Assembly (NCBI GenBank): GCA_963920665.1
Contig: OY987271.1
Span: 21,703,350 to 21,767,349 of the forward strand
Source: Straminergon stramineum
Lineage: Eukaryota > Streptophyta > Bryopsida > Hypnales > Calliergonaceae
Length of the DNA: 64,000 nt
Direction of reading: 5' to 3'
The notes beneath the pieces were generated by a model. It had not been told where the DNA came from. It made no database searches and saw only the letters and a program-made list of their open reading frames with translations. A program made the position numbers and the translations under genes. Within the stretch, counting starts at the first letter, position 1; each line of letters begins with the position of its first letter. Shown piece after piece: positions 12,825-23,120 of this stretch.

Positions 12825-13409
12825 TTAACCCTAAAGAAATGAATGTATTGGACATACACAAGTATCTTGGGGTAAGTTTGTATGAAGTCACTTTTTAACA
12901 AATGTTCTTCAAATTTTGAGTCAAGGTGTGAACATGTACCTCCTAAGTAGGAATGTAATTTTTTTTCGATCAGGTGTATGGATCAATAGTTATATTGTCA
13001 TGAACTTTTGGGGCAACCCAAGCAACTTTGGGCAGCATGCTCAAAAAATTCCTCCTATAATTTTGGAATTTGGAAGGTATGTAATTTATACAATACAAGA
13101 TGCAAATTTTTAAAAAAAAACATGTGTGATATAAAAATCTCACTCTAGGGGAAGTTAAAGTATGATGGCTCTAACGGGCAAGGTCATAAAAAAAACTCTT
13201 TCTTCTAACTTCAAATGTTATAGTCTTCCAACCTGTTCAATTAAAGTTTTTGAGATTTTTCCACACATTCCGTAGTTAGTAGTCTAGTACAAATTTATAC
13301 AATTGAATATTTTTAAACCTTTTAATTTTAATTTTTCTCTCATTGCCTTGGAAAGTGACGGTTTTTCACAATTTGTACCAAAAATGTGTCTCGGTCCTTT
13401 AGGGGTTAA
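12825..13409. mobile_element. TTAA-bounded TIR element, type A, shorter copy
   Basis: The TTAA at 12825-12828 is followed by CCCTAAAGAAATG, and the right end reads CCTTTAGGGGTTAA with TTAA at 13406-13409. At 585 bp it is shorter than the 932-bp copy. Its right half is similar to that copy, including the 'cttcaaatgttat' segment, suggesting an internally deleted derivative. It is non-coding. Confidence 0.6.
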
Positions 13410-15788
13410 TTTGTTTAGTTTGATAGAGAGGCAAAGCTATTTTTAGACTATGGTTTCTCTATGCTCACATAGAAGTAAAAACATCATAAAACTTAGTGAT
13501 AGCAATTTTGAATCTCAAAAACTTTAAAATTCTTTTTCAATTCCAAATCTACATGGAAATTTGCCCTGACACATATACATCTTTGGAAACAAAAAATAAT
13601 ACTTTGACTTCATGAATCAATGGGAAATTTATTTAATGGAGTCATGATCATTTATTATGATTTTTGAAAGTGATATTACTTTATTTAGTTTGAACATTTA
13701 GATGATAAATTGATATAATTGAATTCCAATAAATGTATTAAAGGCAATTTGGAAGTTTAAATTTACAATAAAATTGGATTGAAATTATTTATGTGATATT
13801 TAGAGAAAATACACGTTTCATTTTTTCCCCCACTCATTTTGGTTGTTTATTCTCCCATATTTGATTAAAATTCCATCAAAATGTTGAAACCCTCATGTTT
13901 TCATTCATATCTTATTTGCTATATTTTTAATATTATAGTAATATAGAGCGATGGATTTAATATAAGTATGGTACATTTTGTGCAGTTATGACTTTGTATT
14001 AGACAGGGATATCTATATATTAAAATCAAATACCAAAAATAAATAAATATATACATATAATAAAGAAAAAATAAAAATAAAAATTATATAAAGAAAATAA
14101 ATATATTATTTTTAATCAAAAAATAACATAATTTGTTGGTGGTAGTCAAGACTTTGGTAATAAGCCTCAAAATGAACTATTAATATGTCTAGGTATAATA
14201 TTTCTTGTTGTATCTAAGCAATATTTTATAGAACTATGTCTAGTTTTTATTTATTTTTTGTTTTGGATTTTGTTCATGTGATTTCCTACTAATTATTATC
14301 CCTTCATAGATTGAATGACTAGTTAACGTGTCTTCTATACAATAAAAAATGTTTTCAACAATTTTTCATAGTATAGAAATAATACACTCTTCATGATATT
14401 TTCATGTATTACATACTTTATACTAATATTAATACACATGTAGTTGTAAAGACAAATTATTAAATAGTAAAACTATAGACAATGAGAAATAATTGAAAAA
14501 TTAAGATAATTAATATAAACAAGTAGTGTAGTCAAGTTTCATATGTAGATCATTTGTTTGATAAAGTGTGAAATAAATAATTTAGGTACATGCAATAGAT
14601 ACTTAATTGGTATGTATGAAATTATATATATTCTAAAAATATTCTATAATTTTGTAATATTTTAGAAATATTCTGGAAAATTCTCTAAACCATTTTGGAA
14701 AATACCAAGGACTATTTTGGAATTACTTTCCTTTGCAAGGAATCCATTTTTTTACAATTTTTGAATAATATGGCCCCTATGTTTTCTTGACCATGTTTAT
14801 AAAGGTCTTTGTAGTATGCCTTTTTTTAAGTTTGATATCTTTAAATATTGTCTACATTCTTTAATCCCTAAAGGTTTTCAAAGAATTTAGGCCCAAAATT
14901 GCTTCAAACTACTTAAACCCAAAGCAAGGCTAAAATCTTATCTATATTTATTCATTAAAAAATTCAACTATAGTATCTTTTAATTAACTTGTTAGGATAC
15001 ACCCTCCTAAAATTTCAAAATAAGAAACCTACCAATTGCAAGATCGAGTATTCAAGTCACTTAAATTTCAAAAAGAAGTATTTTCAACTCTTCCCAAATG
15101 GTTAGATTTAATCTTTCAAACATTTTCCACAAAAATGTATAGATCCTAAAACTTACTACTATGCAAAATATTTTGAAGAAACAACTTGGAAATACCTATA
15201 AAAAATTTCAAACAAAAAATATTTCTTATTCATACTTGAAAAAACTAGTAACTAACTTAGAAAGATTTAGAGTACGATTAAAAATAATATATTGTTAAGA
15301 ATTTAGTTATGGAATAAAAAAGTGCCAACCCCAATGGTTGTAATGTTGTAATAAATAATCTACACCCAATGTTTGTTTTGTTTTTTTCAAAAATAGAAAA
15401 AATAGAGTCAAATAAAAGACTACAAACATATAGTTTGGCCAATTCAACATCCATCTTTGCTTTGTACACTAAATAATCTACAACAAATTACACATGGATA
15501 CATTTACATGCTATGTTGCACCCATCCAAAGTTTCCAAACATCAAAGCATTGCGCATCAAAAGACATAATAAAGTTGCTAAAATCCATAAACTACTTCTA
15601 TCACACACTTCATCACAATGTTTTGTACTCATAAATACAAGAATCTTCAAAGATAGACCCCACCCAGAACATACAATCCCCCCTTGGATATACCCTTGTC
15701 ACTTGTTGTGCTTCCAAAAAAAATCCTTCCAACATCATTTCATTTCACATTCTATATTTCAAGTATAGAAATCAATTTTATTTCAATT
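13410..15788. other. Very AT-rich intergenic DNA, no gene seen
   Basis: Long A/T tracts occur, with no reading frame of interest. 'ttaatccctaaagg' near 14860 resembles a worn type A element end. No RNA gene was recognised. Confidence 0.55.
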
Positions 15789-16146
15789 TTAACCCCTAAA
15801 TGCCTAAGGCACCAAATTTTGGTGTTGCCAATACTTTGAAGTTAAATAAAACCTAAACAATTTTCTATTTTTAGTAGTTTGTATTCTTGAGAAATTCTTT
15901 TTGAAGTCTAGTTTTAGCATCAAAAATCCAATTTTGAAAAAGATTGATTATGATTTTTCTATTCAAAATTTTGTGCAAGGGTGTTCATTGCAATCTTAAC
16001 TTTCCCTAGTGTTGGGGGCTCTTAAAAATGAGCGTCACATACATGAGATCTCGGAGAAAAAATCACATTAGAAATTCTTTTAAGAAAATTGTAGAGTAGA
16101 TATTGTCAAGCCATATATTGGTTGGGGTTAGGCACGTTGGGCCCTC
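15789..16146 (-). mobile_element. TTAA-bounded element, type B, copy 3, left part (interrupted)
   Basis: The copy starts TTAACCCCTAAATGCCTAAG and runs as the inverse of the second half of the type B copy at 6901-7545, up to the 'ttggggttaggc...gggccctc' segment. It is then interrupted by a Ty3/gypsy element and resumes at 20750. The two parts together, with one copy of the duplicated 5 bp removed, make about 665 bp, close to the 645 bp of intact copies. Confidence 0.75.
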
Positions 16147-17459
16147 TCTCGTGGCCCTAGTAACACCTTACAGCTCCAACCAGACTTCAAAAGTCCTTCA
16201 CAACTTCCAGAGCTTACCACGCTCCAATACCAGTATCACTTAGGCCCAACTAACTAACACTACACATGCTACGCACTCACAGCATTAGTTCCCATTTCCA
16301 ACTCACATTGCTAAGTCCCAATGCTTGGGACTTCTAGCATCCACTCCACTCACGACACCTGGCATATCACTTGGTGACATGGGATGGAACTTCCATCTTA
16401 CTGTGTTAGGACTCATGATGGCACTACTCACCATGGTCCTAACCGCCCTTGGTTGTCACCCCACTTCATATTAGGCCCATTGTGTATCTGTTAATCTCAC
16501 ACCAACACTAATCAGGACTCACAACTTGGGACACATTGTCAAAGGCCTAACAAGGAGTGGGATTCCAACCAACCGGTGCCCCGAGACACACACATACAAG
16601 TGTCCCAAGGAGCCTTGAAGTTGGTGGTGAAGTTACATCATCACCCATGAGTCACTGGGACTCACCAAGGCTCCAAAAGGGAGTAAGGAGTGAGACCAAC
16701 CCTTCTTATAGTACTCTTTGTAGTATTTGTTAGACCCCCCCTTGTAGATCAAAGGGACTTCCAAACCCCCTTGGGTTTTGGAAGACCACCTGTTTCCAAC
16801 CGAAATCCCCAAATTCTACCTCCGTTTGAACTCCTAAGCTTCCAAACGGTGTAACTGTGTGGCCAAAGCTTCAAATCTCACATGCAAGCCCATTTTGCAT
16901 AATGAAGTGACGATTAAATGCCAATGGATTGCTCACTTGTCTCATTTGGACAAGTTCTCACAAAGTTATGGCCCTCCAAAGATTCAGGTCCACTGGGAGT
17001 GGCGTCATACCTTTACCACGACCCTTCTCTTGACCACAAATTTTGATTCATGTCTTAGAACCTCGTAATGCTTGGCATTCTAGGTTCCTTGTCTTTCTAG
17101 ATTTCCAATGATATGCTACATGCCATGCTTTGTTGAGTGATTCCTTAGGAACCCCTCACACCTAGCCTTTCAGTGTCCTGGCACCACTGGGACACCACAA
17201 CTTTGAACGGCCATAACTTCTAGCCTACTAGTCCAAATCACACGTTTTTTGGACAGGTAGAAGCGTATTTTCAAGAGCTTTCCAAGAATGTATGACATGC
17301 TACAATTCCCATCTTATCCAAGGCGCTATTGCGCCCTATTTACTCGGGAGTCTCTCATTTCTCCCTTCTTAGCCTATTGCAAGGCTTGGGAAGTCACCCC
17401 CAAGGTCCCCCTTGCTCACTAAGGTACTTCGGGCACCCCAAGGAGATAGGAGTGTGACA
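16147..17459 (-). repeat. Candidate 3' LTR of the gypsy element
   Basis: On the minus strand this segment begins TGTCACACTCCTATCTCC, which shares TGTCACxCxCCTAT with the remnant of the 5' LTR at the other end of the element (20735-20749). It lies directly after a purine-rich tract. Length is about 1.3 kb. Only 14-15 bp of the partner LTR survive, so the boundary rests on that match and on the tract. An alternative G-rich tract at about 18289-18303 could instead mark a longer 3' LTR. Confidence 0.5.
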
Positions 17460-17474
17460 CTCACCCCCACCAAA
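17460..17474 (-). other. Candidate polypurine tract
   Basis: On the minus strand this reads TTTGGTGGGGGTGAG immediately before TGTCAC. Ty3/gypsy elements prime plus-strand DNA synthesis from such a tract adjoining the 3' LTR. A second similar tract (TTAGTGGGGGAGA) lies at about 18289-18303, soon after the pol stop codon. Confidence 0.45.
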
Positions 17475-18321
17475 TAGGGTCAATGCCCTCACCGACATTA
17501 CCTTCTATTGGATGTGTTAAATTAGTAAGGGTAGCCATCCCCCTCAACACTTTCATTGCATTCCTAGGTAGCTAACCTTGCAATGCCCTAAGTACTCACT
17601 TACTTAGTTTATTTGGCTAAGTCCTCAAAGTTGGCATAAGATAAGCCCATCGTTTGCATACTCTAGATTCAAAATTTCCAAGGACCTAACCTATGCTAGT
17701 GGGACTTATCTACTTTGAGGCTCCCTTAGTTTGCCCTCTTTTGGCTAGGAGTTAGGCTCAACTAGCCTATCTTACTTACTTGACTAGTAAGAACTCAAGG
17801 CTCACCAATTTCTACTTGGTAGCAACACCAAGACCCTTGTCAAACAATAGAGTTATCAAGTGATGAACTTTATACGCCTAGAGATAATACCAAGTCCCAC
17901 CCGACTTGTCCTTTGAGTACTCTCCCGAGGCATGGATGATCAATCCATGTGTGGACAATGGTCCACTCTTAAAGGGCACTTTTGTAAGCCCGCACCACTA
18001 TCTAGCTCCCACTTGAGCAAGTCCTAAGCTTGAAAATCCAAAGGGTTTTATTCCTTCCAACTCTCAAGCTAAGGCCCCTAATTCGCAGCATTCTTAAAAT
18101 TGATTTTGCGTATTATTCTATCATCTTCTACCAAACCAAACATCAATGAGACTAGGACACATCTCATAGTACTAATGTCAATCAAGAGCTAATTCACAAA
18201 TGAAGTCATTTCACAAAATTGTCACTTTATTACCAAGCAAGTACATAATAGATAAGTGCATAAATGCATTGTTTACACAAGTGCTGTGTTTCTCCCCCAC
18301 TAACAAAGGTCGATGTCTTCA

Positions 18322-20744
18322 TTAATTTTTGCGTGACTTCTCATTGGATTGCCTACTTTGCTCAAATCGGTCTAGCACTTCTTTTGCATTGGCCATATCC
18401 TTGGCACTTATCCAAGTTGCCTCCTTTTCATGATAGCCTTGCTACTTCACTAAGTATTCTTTACCCTGCTTCTTAGTGTTTCTACTCTTGAGAATACCTT
18501 CCACCTCATATTCAAGGTGTTCCCCAACTAACTCCGGGAGAAGCCGCAACACTTGCTTGCGCTCCGGCCTTAAGGTATCTTTATGGTATGGCTTTAGCAA
18601 TGAAACAGGAAAAGTTGGATGCACCTTAATTTCTTATGGCAACTCTAACGTGTAGACATCTTCAAACAACTGCTTCTTGGTGACAAATAGACATGCATAC
18701 TTCGCCATGAACTTAGATATTAGTCCCTTAGATAATGTGAAGTTCTTCACATTCAACCAAACCTTTTGACCTTCCACATACTCCACATGGCGTCTCCCTT
18801 TGTTCACTTATTTGATGTATCGCTTTTGTACCTTGTCCAAATGCAACTTGATCTTCTCAAGCATTGCTTCTCTATAGGCAACAAAATCTTCAACAACTTG
18901 ACTTCTCTCAAATTTTGATTGTAACCCCTCCAAGGCAAGGTCAGTAGGCATAAGTGGCTCCACACTATAAGCCACTTTGAATGGCGATTCACCTGTAGTT
19001 GCATGCTTGGCCTTGTTATAACTAAACTCTACCAAAGCCAAATACTCTATCCAATCACCTTGGTCTGCACTAACATAATTCCTAAGGTATTGATTCAAAA
19101 CCCCATTCACCCTCTCCGTTTGTCCATGAGTTTGAGGATGAAAGACTATACTAAATGAAAGCTTTGTTTTCATCTTTCTAAACAAGTGCTTCCAAAGTGC
19201 ACTTGTGAATTTGGGATCTCTATCAGAAACAATTACCCTAGGCAAACCACTATGTCTCCACCAAGTGTTGAAAAAGAGTGTGGCTGTTTGAAATATAGTC
19301 GCCACTCTTGTTGTTGGCTCCATTCTTGCCAACTTTCTAAACCGATCTACTACCACAAAGATGGCATCAAACCCTCTTGACTCCGGTAAGCTAGTGATGA
19401 CGTCCATGGAAATACATTCCCATGGACCATTTGGAATGGGCAAAGGCTTAAGTAACCCAACTTGTTTTTGATATGAAGCTTAGTTAGCTTGACAAGTGAC
19501 ACAAGTCTTTACATAGTGTGCAATGTCTTCCTTCATCCGGGCCAATAGAACCTTTTAGCCACAAAACTTATGGTGGCTTTCTCACCTTCATGACCCGCAA
19601 GAGGCTTGTCATGCTCCTCTTTCAACACTTGCAACCTCAACTTGCCCTTGGGGACATACACCCTACCTTGTTTGAACTTGATTAGGCCTTGGTGTAGTCA
19701 AATCCCCTTCACTTTCTTGCCAATCCTCAAGTCACTTAGGAACTTTTGAGCTTCTAGATCCTTCATATAAGCCTCCCTTATCCTTCTAGCTAAGTCACTT
19801 TCTCCTTCAAACATTAGTCTCAATATTTGAGTAGAACTTGGTTTGAACTCATCCTTTCGGCTTAGAGCATCGGACACAACATTCTCTTTGCCCGGTTTGT
19901 GGATCAAATCCACATTCATGAGTGCTAAGGTGTCATACCACTTCAACTGCTAGGCTGTCACCTTAGCTTGGCTCTCAAAATACTTCAACGACACATTATC
20001 ACTGAATACCTTGGTTTGATGAAGACCAAGGTAATGTTGCCATGTCTTCAAGCAATGCACCACCGCAAACATTTCCTTTTCTTGTATTGGCCACTTGGTT
20101 TGGGTCCCATCTAACTTCTTGCTTTCAAAAGCAATGGGTTGCCCACCTTGCATCAACACTCCCCCAATTGCAAAATCACTTGCATCCGTGTGTACCTCAA
20201 AAGGTTGCTCAAACTCAGGGAACTTCAACACAGGAGGTGAAGAGAGCTTAGCCTTGAGCTCCTCAAAAGCTTGCTCACATGGCTCGGTCCACACTATGGC
20301 TTGGTTCTTCTTCAACAAGTTAGACAAAGGTTTGGCAATTTTGGAGAAGTTTTGAATGAACCTCCTATAATAATTTGCAAGTCTAAGAAACGACCTCACA
20401 CCTTTTTGGGTGGTAGGTTGTTTCCACTTCCTAATTGCCTCTACCTTTTTAGTATTTGGCTTGATCCCTGATCCAGACAAAATATGGCCCAAGAAGTCAA
20501 TTTCCACCAAGCCAAATTCACTCTTCTCACCATTAGCATACAACTTGTGTTCCCTAAGCTTCCCCAACACAATTTCAAAGTGTTTTGCATGGTCCTCTGT
20601 TGTCTTGGAGTACACTAGTATGTCATCAATATAAACAATGACAAACTCATCCATCTCTTGATGGAACACAGTGTTCGTAAGGGTAGTGAATGTTGAACGG
20701 GCATTGCATAGACCAAAAGGCATCACCAAGAACTCATAGGGGCG
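18322..20744 (-). pseudogene. Ty3/gypsy pol fragment: RT, RNase H, integrase, chromodomain
   Basis: The order on the minus strand is as follows. An RT fragment starts at YEFLVMPFGL (about 20735) and contains the catalytic YIDDIL. RNase H begins near HTDASDFAIGG. After a TAG stop at about 19947-19949 the frame continues through KPGKENVVSDALSR. The integrase core (18808-19443) shows the first Asp in MDVITSLP, the second in SDRDPKF and the Glu in GQTERVN. At the C-terminus a chromodomain follows (EVEGILKSRNTKKQGKEYLVK, stop, QGYHEKEATWI), ending with TAA at 18322. The stop inside the chromodomain is TAG where family members have Trp (TGG). The linker between RNase H and integrase also has stops. 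The copy is non-functional, and a chromovirus by domain content. Confidence 0.9.
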
Positions 20745-20749
20745 TGACA

Positions 20750-21061
20750 CCCTCTAACATCATATTTTTTTGGTGACCTAATTTTTAGATTTGACATGCC
20801 AAAAGAGGATTGAAAGACTTCAAATCACTTTTACAATTTTCACACCCTCATGATCAAACATTAGAATCTTTCAATCCACAAATGATATTGATGTGTTTTC
20901 TTTTCCTATGTGATCTCAAATAGGTCTAGTTTGAATTATTATGGTTACAATTCCAAAGAAACTGATACAACTTATCCAAATGTCATCTTTTTGTTCAATT
21001 TAGAGCAAATTCCTAGAAGCTCAAAAAAGGCCTAGGGCATTGCATTGCATTTAGGGGTTAA
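20750..21061 (-). mobile_element. TTAA-bounded element, type B, copy 3, right part
   Basis: This continues the copy that starts at 15789, after the inserted retrotransposon. It is the inverse of the first half of the 6901-7545 copy ('gatctcaaataggtctag', 'gatcaaacatta') and ends CATTTAGGGGTTAA, with TTAA at 21058-21061. That same TTAA is the left boundary of the next element. Confidence 0.75.
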
Positions 21062-21292
21062 GCCCTAAATGATACAATAGACATTTTTTGTCCAAGGAAT
21101 GCCAAGGAATTCTCCTCTATAGGATAGAAGTGCAACTATTCATCCTCAGAATTAGGAATGGAAAGGGGAGATCTTCTCCAGTATAGTAGTTTGACTCCCA
21201 ATGAGTATTTTTGATTTTTTTAAAGTAGATGATGTCACATAGTTCCAAAATGCCTCATTTCCAAGGTCACCAGCCCGGCGTTCAAGGGTTAA
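21058..21292. mobile_element. TTAA-bounded short element, type C
   Basis: A 235-bp segment lies between TTAA sites at 21058-21061 and 21289-21292. Inward it reads GCCCTAAATGATAC on the left and CCCTTGAACGCC (reverse complement) on the right. Its interior ('gcaactattcatcct', 'gatgatgtcacat') recurs at 49309-49496, so it is a dispersed repeat and not just spacer between two type B copies. Confidence 0.6.
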
Positions 21293-21933
21293 CCCCTAAA
21301 TGCCCAAGGCCTGTTTGGAGCTTTGTGAAATTTGCTCTAAATTGAACAAAAAGTCAACATTTTCATAAGTTGAACCAATTTCTTTTGAATTGTAACCGTA
21401 CAAATTCAAGCTAGACATGTTAGAGATCACATAGGAAAAGAAAACATAACAATATCACTTACAGATTGAAAGATTATAATGTTTGATCATGACGGTGTAA
21501 AAACTATGAAAATTTTTCAATTCACTTTTTGCATGTCAACTCTTAAAAGTTGGTCACTAAAAAAATATGAGGTTATAGGGCCTAGCATGCACAACCTCAA
21601 TCAATTTACAGTTTTTCAAAATCTATTCTATAATTTTTTTAAATGAATTTCAAATGTGATTTTGCCTCCCAGATCTAGTACATTTGAGGCTCATTTCCAA
21701 GAGCCCACAACACTATGGGAAGTCAAGATTGCACTGGGTATCCTTGCACAAAATCTTCAATAGAAAAATCATAATCCTTTATTTTTAAGATCAACTTTTC
21801 AATCCTAAAACTAGACTTCAAACAGAATTCTCCAAAAATATAAACTAATAATAATAGCAATTTGGTCTGGTTTTACTTAACTTCAAAGTTTTCCAAACAC
21901 CACATTTGGGTGCCTTGGGCATTTAGGGGTTAA
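21289..21933 (+). mobile_element. TTAA-bounded TIR element, type B, complete copy 2
   Basis: It is 645 bp, the same length as the copy at 6901-7545 and in the same orientation, with ends TTAACCCCTAAATGCCCAAG and CTTGGGCATTTAGGGGTTAA. By eye the copies are mostly identical with scattered substitutions. It has no coding capacity, and its left TTAA is shared with the type C element. Confidence 0.8.
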
Positions 21934-23120
21934 GCACCAGTCTTCAGTTCAGTCGACTCAAGCATGGCCATAACTTACTACTGTTCCGTGATCCCCCTCT
22001 CTATTATTCGCAAGGCGTTCCCTTAGCATTCAACCGCAGCCATCGATCTTCCGGGGCCCTGTATCGATGGCTAAGGACGAACGAGGCCCTCGAACCTCTC
22101 ATCCTCTGGTGTGTCTATCACCAACTCGATGGACGGATGGATGAGGTCAAAGATAGCGGGAGATAAGGATGAATGAATCCGGAGCGTCTCTTTGAGACGA
22201 CTGGTGCCTCCAGCCTCCCCCACTAGAAAGGAAGGAGCCGGCGTCGCATGTTGAAGGCATGCTTGGAAAGCTGAGCGACTATCGAAAGGCGTGGACTCGG
22301 AGATGGAAAAGCCGCGCAAGTCAACCTTCAAAATCTGTGGCCTAGCCCTTTTTTTTTGCCAAAGCCAATAGCCTGCGGGCCTCGGTATCTCCGATTGCCA
22401 GTTTCAAGGGCTTCAGCTGGCAGGGTTTACGAGGTCGAAGGTTGCTTCAGCTTCTGAATTTGATTCTCCTATCGGGAGGAAGTTCTCGGAGATCGCCGTC
22501 CTCTATCTGGTGGGTTTGCTTGTCGATTGACCCTCAAGGTTTGATCCTGTGTACTTTGGTAGCTGCTGTCCGTTTGAATGTATTATTGCCACTCCTTACC
22601 AATTGTCAACTCTGTTTACCGCGAGGAGTTCTACATTTCGAAGAGATTTTGTTTCTCACGGAGTAGCTCATTGTTTTCTCCCCAGATTGAATGCTTCGCA
22701 GTCAATCAGTAAGCATATTCTTCCAGACATTACTAACGTGGCTTCTAAGTTTGCATCAGGATCTGTATTTCACTGTAGGACTTTCAAATATGGTATCTAG
22801 CCGTGAGGTTTACAAGATCTTCGCAGGTCTTCGATTTCGTTGTTCTGCAGTAGTGTTGAGAAGTTCTGTGTAGATGAGTTATGAATCTGGTGTAGAGTTT
22901 GAATGATTGAACTCTAGATAAGTCCTTAGACTCTGTGACCCGTTGTCGGCCATGGCCGGCCGTAAGCTATTTCTGTTTTCTCTAACCATGTTTGTTGTGT
23001 TTTGTGAAGGTTCTTTGACAGAGGAGGCGTAAGCAGTCGGCATTGTAATTGTAAAGGACGTTGGATAGCGACAGGTGTTTGGCGCCGCCTTGTCAGCTCG
23101 CAACCCTGCCTGCAGCAGCC
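21934..23120 (+). other. Pyruvate kinase promoter and leader region
   Basis: Unique, GC-richer sequence leads into the pyruvate kinase start. A minus-strand frame at 22071-22331 continues open upstream but has no ATG, only a TTG start, and no family resemblance, so I do not call it a gene. A leader intron is possible (for example AG at about 22688 or 22822), but I cannot fix its ends. Confidence 0.4.

Larger units (their letters stand above)
16147..20749 (-). mobile_element. Decayed Ty3/gypsy chromovirus, internally deleted
   Basis: The retrotransposon is inserted in a type B element with a 5-bp target duplication CCCTC (16142-16146 and 20750-20754). On the minus strand its first bases are TGTCACGCCCC, an LTR-like start, which runs directly into the middle of the reverse transcriptase. 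The 5' LTR body, primer-binding site, gag, protease and first part of RT are therefore missing by one internal deletion. The remaining order is RT, RNase H, integrase, chromodomain, 3' region and a candidate 3' LTR, which is Ty3/gypsy order. Several in-frame stops show it is dead. The outer left end (CCACGAGA on the minus strand) lacks the canonical CA. Confidence 0.85.

Noticed and set aside
1346..21933. AACCCTAAA and CCCCTAAA motifs as interstitial telomere repeats
   Set aside because: They resemble the plant telomere unit CCCTAAA, but each occurs once at an element end next to TTAA, never in tandem.
22071..22331. Minus-strand frame upstream of pyruvate kinase
   Set aside because: No ATG (TTG only) and no recognised content; lies in the likely promoter or leader.
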